NCBI RefSeq assembly: GCF_006345825.1
Contig: NZ_VCIX01000092.1
Coordinates: 1-64,000, forward strand
DNA: 64,000 nucleotides
Direction of reading: 5' to 3'
From: Paenibacillus paridis
GTDB taxonomy: Bacteria > Bacillota > Bacilli > Paenibacillales > Paenibacillaceae
Shown here: positions 34,192 to 43,508 of the stretch, one piece after another
How positions within the stretch are numbered: position 1 is the first letter of the stretch
Layout: each line of letters begins with the position of its first letter
Translations under genes and position numbers: made by a program
Notes under the pieces: generated by a model
Databases searched by the model: none
Seen by the model: only the letters and a program-made list of their open reading frames with translations
Told to the model about the DNA's origin: nothing

Positions 34192-35985
34192 TTGCTATCC
34201 ATCCGTAAATCCTTGGTTGTCTTGTTGGCGCTCGTGCTAGTCGTAAGTACGGCAGCCTGTACGTCGAGCAGCAACAATAATAAGACGAAAAATCCTGATA
34301 GCGGTACCGTGACTAGCAAGCCTACGGAAGGTACGAAAGATCCGGAGCCCGAAGCGAAGGAAGAAATCACCCTAGACGTTTTCTCCATGCTCTCCAACTT
34401 CTCTGGCGAGCAGACCGGCTGGTTTGCAAAAGTAATCAAGGATAAATTCAACATTAAGCTGAACATTATCGCTTCAAATCTGGAGGGTGGCGGTGATACG
34501 AAATTTGCCACAATGATGGCTTCAGGCGATCTTGGCGACCTTGTCGTGTTCGGCGATGACGGAGAGAAATATTTGACTGCGATCGAAGCGGGCATGCTCG
34601 TCGATTGGACGAAGGACGGCTTGCTTGATGACAAAGGGAAAAATATTCTCAAATACGCGCCGAAAGCCATTGAAAAGAATAAAGCTAACTTTGGCAAAGG
34701 CTCCAGCGTATACGGCATCGGCTTCGATGTCGGCGACGATAAGCCAGGCCCATCGGAAGCAAAGGATTTGACGTATCACCCGAATCTGCGCTGGGATTTG
34801 TATGAGAAGCTGGGGCGTCCGGCGATCAAGACGATGGAGGACTATCTCCCCGTGCTGAAGCAAATGCAGGAGCTGGAGCCAAAAAGCGCAACCGGCCGTC
34901 CAACCTACGCCTTCTCGATGTGGGCGGATTGGGATGGCAATATGATGGTCGCTGCCAAGGCTTGGGCCGGTTTGCACGGTTTCGATGAAGGCGACGGATT
35001 TAACCCTGGCGGCTTCTCGCTCGTATCCGGCGACAAGGAAGAAATTCAAGGAGTGCTCGACGAGGACGGCTATTATCTTCGCGGCCTCAAGCTTTATTAC
35101 GATGCGAATCAAATGGGGCTGGTCGACCCGGATTCGATCACGCAAAAATTCGATGACGTTGTAAATAAAATGAAAGACGGCCAGCTGCTCTTTACCTGGT
35201 TCCCTTGGCTTGATGATACCTACAACACAGCCGAGCATTTGGCGGAAGGCAAAGGCTTCGCACTCGTGCCATTCGAGGAGGAACGGACGTTCTCTTACGG
35301 TTACGATCCATATGGCGGCCAACGCGTCTGGGCGATTGGTTCCAAGGCAAAGCATCCTGACCGCGTGCTGGAATTGATCGATTGGCTTTACAGCCCAGAG
35401 GGCATGATGGTTTCCACGAATGGACCGGAAGGCTTAACCTGGGAATTGAAGGATGGCAAGCCGGTGCTAACCGATTTCGGCGTCCAAGCGCTTCCAGCCA
35501 ATGATTCCCCTGTAGCGGCGGAATTTGGTGGCGGTTCGTATAAGGATGGCATGAATCAGCTGAATAATACTTCCTTTAAAAATACGAACATCAATCCAGA
35601 TAACGGCGATCCGTACGATTACAACCTTTGGAAATCCGTGCTGGAGAAATCGCCATCCAAGCTGGAGCAAAGCTGGCGCGATGCGATGGGCGGAGCTTTG
35701 ACGGCAAAGGAATATTTGGAGAAAAACAACCAGCTGTCGGTACTCAAAATGATTTTCACCGGTACGCCGCCTGAAATCAGAAGCCCGGAGCTGGAACAAA
35801 AGCGCGGGCAGGTCGCGGATGTAATCAAGCAATATTCCTGGAAAATGGTATTCGCCAAAAATGAAGCGGAGTTTACGAAGCTTCGTGGCGAAATGATCGA
35901 TAAGGCGAAGGGGCTGGGCTACGATGAAGTGCTTGCCTTCGGTATCGAGCAAAATAAAAAGGTATTCGAATACCGGAAAAAGTAA
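34192..35985 (+). CDS. extracellular solute-binding lipoprotein (LplA-like)
   Basis: A 597-residue surface binding protein for a complex oligosaccharide. Seen: a TTG start at 34192 eight bases after GGGAGG, a signal peptide with lipobox STAAC (Cys23), an Asn/Lys/Ser linker, and the two-lobe pattern with GGGDTKFATMMASGDLGDLVVFG and PYGGQRVWAIGSKAKHPDRVLELIDWLY. An upstream in-frame TTG at 34114 lacks a site and would hide the signal peptide. Followed by a terminator, so the importer forms one transcript separate from the kinase genes. The sugar is unknown. Confidence 0.92.
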   Translation: MLSIRKSLVVLLALVLVVSTAACTSSSNNNKTKNPDSGTVTSKPTEGTKDPEPEAKEEITLDVFSMLSNFSGEQTGWFAKVIKDKFNIKLNIIASNLEGGGDTKFATMMASGDLGDLVVFGDDGEKYLTAIEAGMLVDWTKDGLLDDKGKNILKYAPKAIEKNKANFGKGSSVYGIGFDVGDDKPGPSEAKDLTYHPNLRWDLYEKLGRPAIKTMEDYLPVLKQMQELEPKSATGRPTYAFSMWADWDGNMMVAAKAWAGLHGFDEGDGFNPGGFSLVSGDKEEIQGVLDEDGYYLRGLKLYYDANQMGLVDPDSITQKFDDVVNKMKDGQLLFTWFPWLDDTYNTAEHLAEGKGFALVPFEEERTFSYGYDPYGGQRVWAIGSKAKHPDRVLELIDWLYSPEGMMVSTNGPEGLTWELKDGKPVLTDFGVQALPANDSPVAAEFGGGSYKDGMNQLNNTSFKNTNINPDNGDPYDYNLWKSVLEKSPSKLEQSWRDAMGGALTAKEYLEKNNQLSVLKMIFTGTPPEIRSPELEQKRGQVADVIKQYSWKMVFAKNEAEFTKLRGEMIDKAKGLGYDEVLAFGIEQNKKVFEYRKK

Positions 35986-36015
35986 TTGGCCTGCCGCTGG
36001 ATAACAGCAGGAGAC

Positions 36016-36044
36016 GACCCGCCTATGTGCGGGTCTTTCTTTCT
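36016..36044 (+). terminator. terminator after the LplA-like gene
   Basis: GACCCGC and GCGGGTC pair around CTATGT and are followed by TTTCTTTCT. Confidence 0.85.
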
Positions 36045-36157
36045 CCCGCTTGGTTTTCTCGTTGCACAATAGGAAAGCAAATTGTAAGATTAGGAAAATA
36101 GAAAGTTTTTTCCAATCGCTAAAGGACAGAGCATCGGCAAGGGAGCAGGTGGGCAGC

Positions 36158-37909
36158 ATGGCTTTACAATCGGTCTCGCAAATGGGACATCGCACAAAAT
36201 CGCTTAGGCGGACGCTTATCCTCTATCTCATGATCGGCTGCTTGCTGCCGCTGATGCTGGTCGGCGTTCTTACCTATTTCTCGATCTATTCCATTTTGGC
36301 GAACAAAATTCAAAGCGGAATCAGCGCAAGCCAGCTTCAAGAGGCCGTCAGTCTTGAAAACGCTATCAATAATCTTGATTTTGCATCCAAGCAGTTTGCG
36401 CTTGACGGCCAGATTGTCGAGGAGGTATCTACTTTTATTTTGGAGAAGCAGGTATCGGCAAAATCGCAAATGATGAGCTCCATTAATGAAAAAATCAATT
36501 TAGTCAATTTTACTAACCCTTATTTAGGGCTTACTGCTTATCTCATGCCAGAAGAGGAAGACCCGGTGCTGTTCTCCAATCTTAGCATGAATCCCGCTAT
36601 GGACATCGATACGCTTCCGGCGTTTATTACTTACAATGGCGCTAACTATTCCGGCCCCCATAAGACGTTATACAGTACTAGCGAAAATATCGTGTTCTCG
36701 GAGCGCCGAATCGTACGCGTTCAAGGCGATAAGCAGGTCTATATTTATTTGGAAACGAACTATAATTTATTTCGGGATTTATTGAAACAGCAGTCTTATG
36801 GGATGAAGGTCGCCCATTTGCTCGTAAACGAGCAAGGGCGCGTGACGTACATGGAGGAGACGGCTTTGCCGGAATTTATCCATCAGGCAGCGGAAAGCGG
36901 CTCATCGCTTCCTTATGAGGAGCTTGAAGGCTATCATTTGTTCCGCTATACCAGCAAACAAGGCTGGACGCTAATCACGACGGTTAACAAGAGGGTGTAC
37001 AACAGCGAGATCTATTCTTGGTTCAAAAAAATGATCATATTAGCGTTGTCTACGCTTTTGTTCGCAATATTGTTAGCCTGGATGATATGGAAGCGGGTGT
37101 ACGGCCCGCTGCGCAAGGTTAATGTGGAAATTGTTCGGCTCGCTGAGAACCGAACAAGTCCGGTTACGTTTACTCATGTTGAGGAATTTGATTTTTTGCT
37201 AACCAACTTTCAAGAAATGAAGGATAAAATTAACGGGCTCATTACGGCCGTTACGGAAAACGAAAAACAAAAAAGCCAATTCGAAATTGAGAAGCTGCTC
37301 AGTCAAATTAATCCTCATTTTCTGCATAACACCCTAAACACGGTTCAGTGGCTGGCAAGGATGAACGGACAGAAGGAGATAGATAAGCTCGTCACCTTGT
37401 TAGTCAAGGTGCTTCATTATAATTTAGGCAAGCAAAGCCTGATTGTCACAGTCAACGAGGAGATTGAGGCCATGACCAATTATATGGAGCTGCAGCGCAT
37501 TCGATACGATTATGAATTTGATTTTCAATTGGATGTGGATGAAACGATGCTTAGGGTTGCTGTACCCCGTTTTTTGCTACAGCCGCTCGTCGAGAATGCG
37601 ATCTACCATGGCATGGGTGACCGAGCAGGGAAAATTGTGATACGGATTGCACCATTCAGCGCAGGCCAAATGCTGCTTTGCGTTGAGGATAATGGCTCGG
37701 GCATGGCGCCAGAGAGGATCAAGCAGCTGTTGTCGGGGGAGGGCGAGGCGAAGCGCACGGGCCTTGGAATAGGGCTCTCTTATGTAAACCGCATGCTGAA
37801 GCGTTTCTATTGCGATCAAATGGAGTTTCGTATCGATAGCGAGTTGGAGGAGGGTACACGGGTGTCAATCCTTATTCCGCAAAAATCAAAGGAGGACTTT
37901 GATGATTAA
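36158..37909 (+). CDS. YesM-type sensor histidine kinase
   Basis: A 583-residue kinase. Seen: membrane segment 1 (residues about 17-40), an outer Cache-like sensor of about 250 residues, membrane segment 2 (about residues 290-308), a HAMP-like linker, the His_kinase box INPHFLHNTLNTVQWLARM, and HATPase boxes LLQPLVENAIYHG and VEDNGSGMAPE with GLGIGLSYVNRML. The ATG at 36158 has AGGTGG upstream; ATG at 36182 is another option. The gene overlaps the response regulator start by 8 bases. Known for the group: sensing of sugars or of binding protein-sugar complexes to induce the adjacent importer. Confidence 0.93.
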   Translation: MALQSVSQMGHRTKSLRRTLILYLMIGCLLPLMLVGVLTYFSIYSILANKIQSGISASQLQEAVSLENAINNLDFASKQFALDGQIVEEVSTFILEKQVSAKSQMMSSINEKINLVNFTNPYLGLTAYLMPEEEDPVLFSNLSMNPAMDIDTLPAFITYNGANYSGPHKTLYSTSENIVFSERRIVRVQGDKQVYIYLETNYNLFRDLLKQQSYGMKVAHLLVNEQGRVTYMEETALPEFIHQAAESGSSLPYEELEGYHLFRYTSKQGWTLITTVNKRVYNSEIYSWFKKMIILALSTLLFAILLAWMIWKRVYGPLRKVNVEIVRLAENRTSPVTFTHVEEFDFLLTNFQEMKDKINGLITAVTENEKQKSQFEIEKLLSQINPHFLHNTLNTVQWLARMNGQKEIDKLVTLLVKVLHYNLGKQSLIVTVNEEIEAMTNYMELQRIRYDYEFDFQLDVDETMLRVAVPRFLLQPLVENAIYHGMGDRAGKIVIRIAPFSAGQMLLCVEDNGSGMAPERIKQLLSGEGEAKRTGLGIGLSYVNRMLKRFYCDQMEFRIDSELEEGTRVSILIPQKSKEDFDD

Positions 37910-39317
37910 AGCGATCGTTGTAGATGACGAGCGGCTGGTGCGCAAGGGCTTTATTTCATTATTTGATTGGTCTTCTTTCGGTATCGCTATCGTCGGCGAG
38001 GCAGCGGATGGGCGTCATGCGCTGGAGCTGCTGAAGCAGACAGAGGCTGAGCTTGTGTTTACCGATATTACGATGCCGGGCATGTCCGGCTTCGAGCTGA
38101 TTCAGCTCATTAGGCAATGTCATCCGCGCGTTCGTTCCGTCGTGCTCACCTGTCACCATGAATTCGACTATGTGCAAGAAGCGCTTCGTCTTGGGGCGAT
38201 TGACTATATCGTCAAAACGTTGCTGGAGCCGGATAACGCAAACGACGTGATGCGCCGCATTGTGGATCGACTAGGCTGGGATCAGCATACGCAAAGGGAC
38301 AATGCAAGGGGAGTGGAGAAGGAACGGATACCGGCAGATGCAGGCTTGCTATTGTATGCTTATTTGCCGGATGCGGACAGCAACGAGCTGTTTCGATTGT
38401 CGATCATTAAGCGCAATCCTTTGCTGGAGCTGACAGGCATGTGGTTGATTCCCTTGATCCATGCTGTTTCTGAGCAGGAGCTTCGGCGCGAGCTAGCCCT
38501 TACTCTGGGGAGAAGCTGGCGCTCGGTCAAGCTTACCGGTCTGCTGGATCAGCCTTTGGATGAGATCAAGCAAAAGCTCGAGCAGAGCATGCCTTTATAT
38601 GTATTTTACAATTACAATTCAGCTTCGGCAGAAGGCGGAGCTTGTGTGGGATACGCGCAATTGGTTCAGCTCGCCCAGCTAAAGGCCAAGCAACCCTCGC
38701 TGGTGCCTTCGGATGGCTTGGAGTTGAAATGGACGTTATATTCAGCGGATTGGGAGCTTTTCCTGCGGCAGGTAGCGGAGCACTATGTTTTGCCGGATAA
38801 GCTTGCACAGTTCGGAGCAGAGCTCTGCACGGATTGGGGCAGGCTGCTGATGACCGAGAAGGATGTCACATATTTGCAAGGGGAAATAGACGGGCTGTTA
38901 AGCTGGGAGGATTGGAAAGTATGGCTCAGACGCTTCTCTGACACGGTGCAGCGCCGGATGCTGGAGCTCGGCTTCTCCAAAGAGGTCATGTATTGTTTGA
39001 TTCGTGCGATCCTATTTATGAAGGCGGAGGCTAGCGTCAAGCTGAATCAGACGGATGTAGCCGATCATGTGAAGATGAGCCGCGGATATTTCAGCCGCTG
39101 CTTTGCAAAATTTGCGGGAGAACCTTTCGGTGCTATGCTAAGGCGAATGAGAATAGAACGGGCGAAGCAGCTGCTTATTGAATCGGAGCTTCCTGTTTAT
39201 GAGATTTCCTATTTGGTAGGTTTCGAGGACGATAAATATTTCAGCAAGCTATTTCGGGAAAATGTCGGTCAGCTGCCCACGGAGTACCGCACGGCTGCGG
39301 CCAGGTCCACTCGCTGA
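37902..39317 (+). CDS. YesN-type response regulator with AraC output domain
   Basis: A 471-residue regulator. Seen: receiver with VVDDERLVRKGF, phosphoacceptor in AELVFTDITMPGMSG and the switch lysine in IDYIVKTLLEP, a long middle domain of about 250 residues, and a complete double HTH at the C-terminus: TDVADHVKMSRGYFSRCFAKF, then YEISYLVGFEDDKYFSKLFREN. AGGAGG lies 6-7 bases before the ATG at 37902. It is the intact comparison for the shortened regulator at 49969. Probably controls the flanking importer and binding proteins. Confidence 0.94.
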   Translation: MIKAIVVDDERLVRKGFISLFDWSSFGIAIVGEAADGRHALELLKQTEAELVFTDITMPGMSGFELIQLIRQCHPRVRSVVLTCHHEFDYVQEALRLGAIDYIVKTLLEPDNANDVMRRIVDRLGWDQHTQRDNARGVEKERIPADAGLLLYAYLPDADSNELFRLSIIKRNPLLELTGMWLIPLIHAVSEQELRRELALTLGRSWRSVKLTGLLDQPLDEIKQKLEQSMPLYVFYNYNSASAEGGACVGYAQLVQLAQLKAKQPSLVPSDGLELKWTLYSADWELFLRQVAEHYVLPDKLAQFGAELCTDWGRLLMTEKDVTYLQGEIDGLLSWEDWKVWLRRFSDTVQRRMLELGFSKEVMYCLIRAILFMKAEASVKLNQTDVADHVKMSRGYFSRCFAKFAGEPFGAMLRRMRIERAKQLLIESELPVYEISYLVGFEDDKYFSKLFRENVGQLPTEYRTAAARSTR

Positions 39318-39351
39318 GTTTTGAATCCATGAGGAGAAGGAGGGTCATTCA

Positions 39352-41043
39352 TTGAAAAGATTAGGAGCCCTGCTGGCAAGCCTATTGCTCCTGTTGAGCG
39401 GATGCACCGGGAATGGCGATGCTCCTTCATCCTCAAAGGATAAAGAGCAGAGAAACAAGGCGGTGACGTCTGCAAAGGAGAACCATCCGCAGTCGGATGC
39501 TTACGGGAAATATGAGAAACCGGTAACGGTGAAAATAGGCTTTAAGGTGCCCGAATCTACACTGTCCGGAGGAAACACAAACGATAACAATCCGATCTCT
39601 CGTTATTTTGAAAGCATGACCAATATTAAAGTAGAGCATTCTTGGGAGGCAAAGGGCGAAGAAGCCTTTAAGCAAAAAGTGAATCTCGCTATTGCGAGCG
39701 GTGATTTGCCTGATGCGATGGTGGTGGACCGCGATCAGCTGAAGAAGCTGATGGCAAACGATATGATCGAGGATTTAAGTCAGGTGTTTCCGCAGTACGG
39801 CTCGGAGCTGGTCCAGGCGATATACGAATCGACAAATGGGCAAGCGCTTCAAGAAGCAACGTTTGATGGAAAGCTGTACGGACTATCGAACATAGCGATA
39901 AAAGCGGATTCGACCTCCTTGCTCTGGTATCGCCAGGATTGGCTGGATAAGCTAGGATTGTCCCCTCCAACAACGATTTCGGAGATCGAGAAGGTGGCGC
40001 TGGCATTCGTCCAACAGGACCCGGATGGAGACGGCAAAGCAAATACGGTTGGGCTCGCGGGAGATAAAACGATTCTTTATGGCCAGAAACCAAATATGAA
40101 CGGATTTGAAGCGATTTTTCATTCCTTTTATTCTTTTCCTAAAAATTGGGTAAAGGGCACTGGCGGCGCGGTCATCTACGGGTCAATCATGCCGGAGACA
40201 AAGCAGGCGTTATCCCTTTTGGCGGATTGGTATAAGCGCGGAGTCATAGATCCCCAGTTCGTTCTCTATAAGGAGACGCAGGAACCGATTACGTCTAACA
40301 GAGCAGGCTTGTTTTTTGGCCCATGGTGGATGCCTTATTGGCCTTTATCTGATTCTGTTGCCCGGGATACGAAGGCGGAATGGCGCGCCATTGCGTCTCC
40401 TATTGGCGTGAATGGCCGTTTTGTGACGCATGCTGCTCCGGTAACGGACCGTTATTTGGTCGTGCGCAAAGGTTTTGAGCATCCGGAAGCGATCATAAAG
40501 CTGCTTAATATGTTTACGCGGCTGGAACGAAGACAAGATCCGAATGAGGAGCAGATCAAGATGATGGATGATTTTGCTGCTGAATCCGGCGTTCAATTGC
40601 GTCATTATTATCCGTTTGATTTGCTGCTCGATTATTCCAATGCAATTGAAACCCGCTATATGGATTTGCAAAAGGTGATGAGCGGTGAGATGAGTTCGGC
40701 AAGCCTCGATCCAGACACGCTGCAGCTTTATGAAATGACGGTATTTGAAAATGATAACCCAAAGAAGAACATGGATGCGTGGAAAGCGTCAAACGCTTAT
40801 AAGTACGGAGCCAAAGCGCTTCGTTTGTCAGAGGCAGAGGAGGTGCACAGCGTCTTCTTTGGTTCGACGGCGACAATGGACGTAAAGTGGGCAGAGCTTG
40901 AAAAGCTTGAGAATGAAGTGTTTCTTCAAATCATTGTAGGCGATCAGCCCATTTCGGCCTTTGATGGTTTCGTCCAGCGATGGAAGGAGCTTGGGGGGGA
41001 GCAAATTACGAAGGAGGTAGCGGCTAGCGTAGCGAGGGAGTAG
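39352..41043 (+). CDS. second solute-binding lipoprotein of the YesMN-linked module
   Basis: A 563-residue LplA-like binding protein. Seen: a TTG start after GGAGAAGGAGGG, signal peptide with lipobox LLSGC (residues 14-18), a Ser/Lys linker, then VNLAIASGDLPDAMVVDRDQLKKLMANDMIEDLS and YGLSNIAIKADSTSLLWYRQDWLDKLGL, and a calcium-loop-like DPDGDGKANTVGL. It differs clearly from the binding protein at 34192. No permease follows, so it may feed the upstream permeases or serve as co-receptor for the YesM kinase. Confidence 0.9.
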   Translation: MKRLGALLASLLLLLSGCTGNGDAPSSSKDKEQRNKAVTSAKENHPQSDAYGKYEKPVTVKIGFKVPESTLSGGNTNDNNPISRYFESMTNIKVEHSWEAKGEEAFKQKVNLAIASGDLPDAMVVDRDQLKKLMANDMIEDLSQVFPQYGSELVQAIYESTNGQALQEATFDGKLYGLSNIAIKADSTSLLWYRQDWLDKLGLSPPTTISEIEKVALAFVQQDPDGDGKANTVGLAGDKTILYGQKPNMNGFEAIFHSFYSFPKNWVKGTGGAVIYGSIMPETKQALSLLADWYKRGVIDPQFVLYKETQEPITSNRAGLFFGPWWMPYWPLSDSVARDTKAEWRAIASPIGVNGRFVTHAAPVTDRYLVVRKGFEHPEAIIKLLNMFTRLERRQDPNEEQIKMMDDFAAESGVQLRHYYPFDLLLDYSNAIETRYMDLQKVMSGEMSSASLDPDTLQLYEMTVFENDNPKKNMDAWKASNAYKYGAKALRLSEAEEVHSVFFGSTATMDVKWAELEKLENEVFLQIIVGDQPISAFDGFVQRWKELGGEQITKEVAASVARE

Positions 41044-41450
41044 GGCGGAGCGAGTATGAATGGGGTTACGCGAAAATTTGGAAGTGAAAAGTAAAAAGTG
41101 GAAATCGTGATTTTAATGGAAATTTTCCCGCTAATTCAATGAAAATCAGGATTTCATGGCATATAGTTGGAATTTCTCCCGCTAATTCCAAAGAAATTGC
41201 TGAAAAAAGCGAAAATCGGATAAATTACCGGGACAAATTCCTGCTATTTCAGTTTCCAAGAGAATTACAATAATTTAGCGGGACAAATTCCTTTTATTTC
41301 AGCGAACATTATAAAAGTTTAAAAGATATCTCCTAAACCAAATAAAGGACAACTTCATTGATTTGTATTTTCAATATTAAAATAAACAAGGAAGCGGCAG
41401 CTAGGGCGAATGTAAGCCCGGACTGCCGCTTCCTTGTTTGCTTTTGCTTG
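41044..41450. other. intergenic region with dispersed repeat element
   Basis: Between the tail of the second binding-protein gene and the tail of the CotH-like gene. Filled mainly by the repeat element at 41118-41291; AGCGGCAGCTAGG/CCGGACTGCCGCTTCC (about 41393-41433) can pair and may be the shared terminator, with CCTTGTTTG tails on both sides. Confidence 0.6.
41118..41291. repeat. dispersed intergenic repeat element, copy B
   Basis: Four copies of the same roughly 20-base unit: inverted at 41118-41137 and 41169-41189, forward at 41222-41241 and 41272-41291. Neighbouring units of like orientation start 50 to 51 bases apart. The two halves face each other, so the whole 174 bases is an imperfect palindrome. 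Forward core: TTAGCGGGACAAATTCC; inverted core: GGAATTTCTCCCGCTAATTCC. Confidence 0.8.
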
Positions 41451-43490
41451 TTAAAGCCGTTTGCGTTTGTAATAGACGACGAATGCGCAGGAGAGAAGCA
41501 GGATCGCGATGGCAATCCCGGCAGTTGCGGCTTCCTTTGGACTGCCTTGAGGCTGAGCGTTTGCAGTGCCTGGCCCGCCGAAGCCGCCGCCACCCATGCC
41601 GCCCATACCGCCGCCGAAGCCGCCTTGCCCATCCGGCGGTTGACCGCCGCCAAAACCACCCTGCATGCCGCCCCCTTGTTGGTTAGGCATTTGACCATCC
41701 GGTGGAGCCATGCCTCCGCCCTGTTGGTCAGGCATTTGCCCATCCGGCGGGGTGATGCCTCCATCTTCTTGTGGGGCTTGCCCATTAGGGACAGCAGTTC
41801 CAGCGGCCCCTTGCCCGCTCTCTGCCGTATTGCCATTTGGTGCAGAGCCAGCCGCTGGAGGCGTACCTTGACTGTCATTAACATCAGTGTCAACAGCGGT
41901 TTCGATGGCAGATGTATTTACGTTGCCGTTGAAATCAGCCTGCTTAGCCGTGGGAGATATGCCGCTGTTTGCTTTAGCTCCCGCGGAGGCTTGATCCGCT
42001 TGCTCGTCAACTGCCGCCGCAGCTGCTTGCGTGTTATCTGTCTTGGCAGCTGGCGCAGCGTTCGGAGCCGCTCCGTCGGTTGGTTGTGTATTTTGCCCGT
42101 TATTCGGTTGAGCGTTTTGTTGAGGATTTTGACGGTTGCCGCCGAAGCCGCCACCGCCCATACCGCCGCCACCTCTGCCGCCACCGCCGAAGCCGCTGCT
42201 TCCGCTGCCGGATCCGTCGCCGGAGGAAGGAATAGTGCCGGCAAGCTGCTGCGCAATCGAGCTGGTTTGCGTGGCGTTAAATGAAATGACCTGCGTCACG
42301 CCTTGCTCATACTGTTCATACGTGTAGAAGGATGACGGGTCTGCTTTCACGTAGGGGGAGATCAATTCCTTAATTTCCGCAATACGGGCTTGGAATGTCT
42401 CGTCAGCCAAATAACCCTCCAGCATATCGGTCACGATCTCATGGTATTTTTCTTTGTAGGCATCGACCTTGAGCAGCTTGTCGATGAGCGGACGGTCAGC
42501 TAACGTTCCTGTCGTTGGCTCATCGATTAACACCCCTGAGCCGCCAAAGCCGCCGAAGGACATATTATAATCCCATGGCAAAATATTAAATAAGCCGTCG
42601 TTCTCATACAAATAATAATTATGCTTTTTCTCAGACAGATAGCTGTCAAAATTACCGGCTACGGCGTTTAGCGCGATAAACTTTAATGCCTCATCCACGT
42701 CCAGCACACTTTCGTAATCGGTGCCGTTGTTAAGCTCATCGACCATATCGAGCAAAATATCATCATTGGATTTGTCTGATTTCAAATCAAGGCCAGTGTA
42801 GGCGTCGATCGTCTCAAGCCAGTTCAACTCACTGCCATTGCCGCCATTTGCTTTGTACAGCGCGCCATAGGCATTGCCAAAGTTTCGTTCGAGATAGGCG
42901 TCTCCTATTTGCTCAATGGCCAAATAAAATCCCCATAGCTCATCGTTGACATAGACGTTGACATACGAAAATTTTGGCGTAGGCAGGCCCATTTGCTCCG
43001 CCAGCTCATACGAGAGAAATTCGCGCATGTAGGAAGCATCGCTATAATTGTTGTTCAGATTGATTTTGCTGATGCCTTGAAGCGTTTGATTGACATATTC
43101 ATCGAAGGAGATTTTAAAGCTGTATCGATCGGAATCCGTCATATTCACGACGCTGTTTAGGCTAAGATTGCCTTTTGTGCGAATGGCGACGTTGTCAAAG
43201 GTTTGGCCGTTGTATTCGACGGAGGCTTGCTTGTATTCCTCCGCGCTTGCATTGTCAAGCATATTTTGGAAATCGTCCTTGTCAATTGTAATTTTGACAT
43301 CGACGACTTTATCCTTTGGAAACACTGTTTCATCAAGCTTCTGCTCATCTGCTGATTTCTCGCCTGCGCTCGCCGTTGTACCCGTGCTGGCGAGACCGAA
43401 GGAAGTACCGCCAATGGTACATCCCGTCAGTCCGAATATCAAGAGGATGGAGCAAAAGCAAAGCAATACAACTTGAGCTTTCGCTTTCAT
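41451..43490 (-). CDS. CotH kinase-like lipoprotein with glycine-rich tail
   Basis: A 679-residue surface protein with an atypical kinase domain of the CotH family. Seen: lipobox LTGC (Cys24), kinase-like core with AIRTKGNLSL, the candidate ATP-binding lysine in RYSFKISFDEY, REFLSYELAEQMG, the catalytic-loop region AGNFDSYLSEKKHNYYLYEN and the metal-binding aspartate in ILPWDYNMSFGG. After residue about 415 comes a long Gly/Gln/Pro/Ala-rich low-complexity region with repeats of PPDGQMPNQQGGG, then a C-terminal membrane helix and the basic end KRKRL. Known: B. subtilis CotH phosphorylates spore coat proteins; other members AMPylate or glutamylate. Forms one operon with the DUF4956 and VTC genes. 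AGGAGG precedes the ATG. Confidence 0.92.
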   Translation of the reverse strand: MKAKAQVVLLCFCSILLIFGLTGCTIGGTSFGLASTGTTASAGEKSADEQKLDETVFPKDKVVDVKITIDKDDFQNMLDNASAEEYKQASVEYNGQTFDNVAIRTKGNLSLNSVVNMTDSDRYSFKISFDEYVNQTLQGISKINLNNNYSDASYMREFLSYELAEQMGLPTPKFSYVNVYVNDELWGFYLAIEQIGDAYLERNFGNAYGALYKANGGNGSELNWLETIDAYTGLDLKSDKSNDDILLDMVDELNNGTDYESVLDVDEALKFIALNAVAGNFDSYLSEKKHNYYLYENDGLFNILPWDYNMSFGGFGGSGVLIDEPTTGTLADRPLIDKLLKVDAYKEKYHEIVTDMLEGYLADETFQARIAEIKELISPYVKADPSSFYTYEQYEQGVTQVISFNATQTSSIAQQLAGTIPSSGDGSGSGSSGFGGGGRGGGGMGGGGFGGNRQNPQQNAQPNNGQNTQPTDGAAPNAAPAAKTDNTQAAAAAVDEQADQASAGAKANSGISPTAKQADFNGNVNTSAIETAVDTDVNDSQGTPPAAGSAPNGNTAESGQGAAGTAVPNGQAPQEDGGITPPDGQMPDQQGGGMAPPDGQMPNQQGGGMQGGFGGGQPPDGQGGFGGGMGGMGGGGFGGPGTANAQPQGSPKEAATAGIAIAILLLSCAFVVYYKRKRL

Positions 43491-43508
43491 TAGAGCACCT
43501 CCTGAGTG

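Noticed and set aside
34522..35355. 277-codon minus-strand frame inside the LplA-like gene
   Set aside because: Opposite-strand shadow; no binding site or family features.
41358..42284. 308-codon plus-strand frame opposite the CotH-like gene
   Set aside because: A shadow of the Gly-rich coding sequence; Arg/Leu/Ala-rich and without a start signal, while the minus strand has clear kinase motifs.
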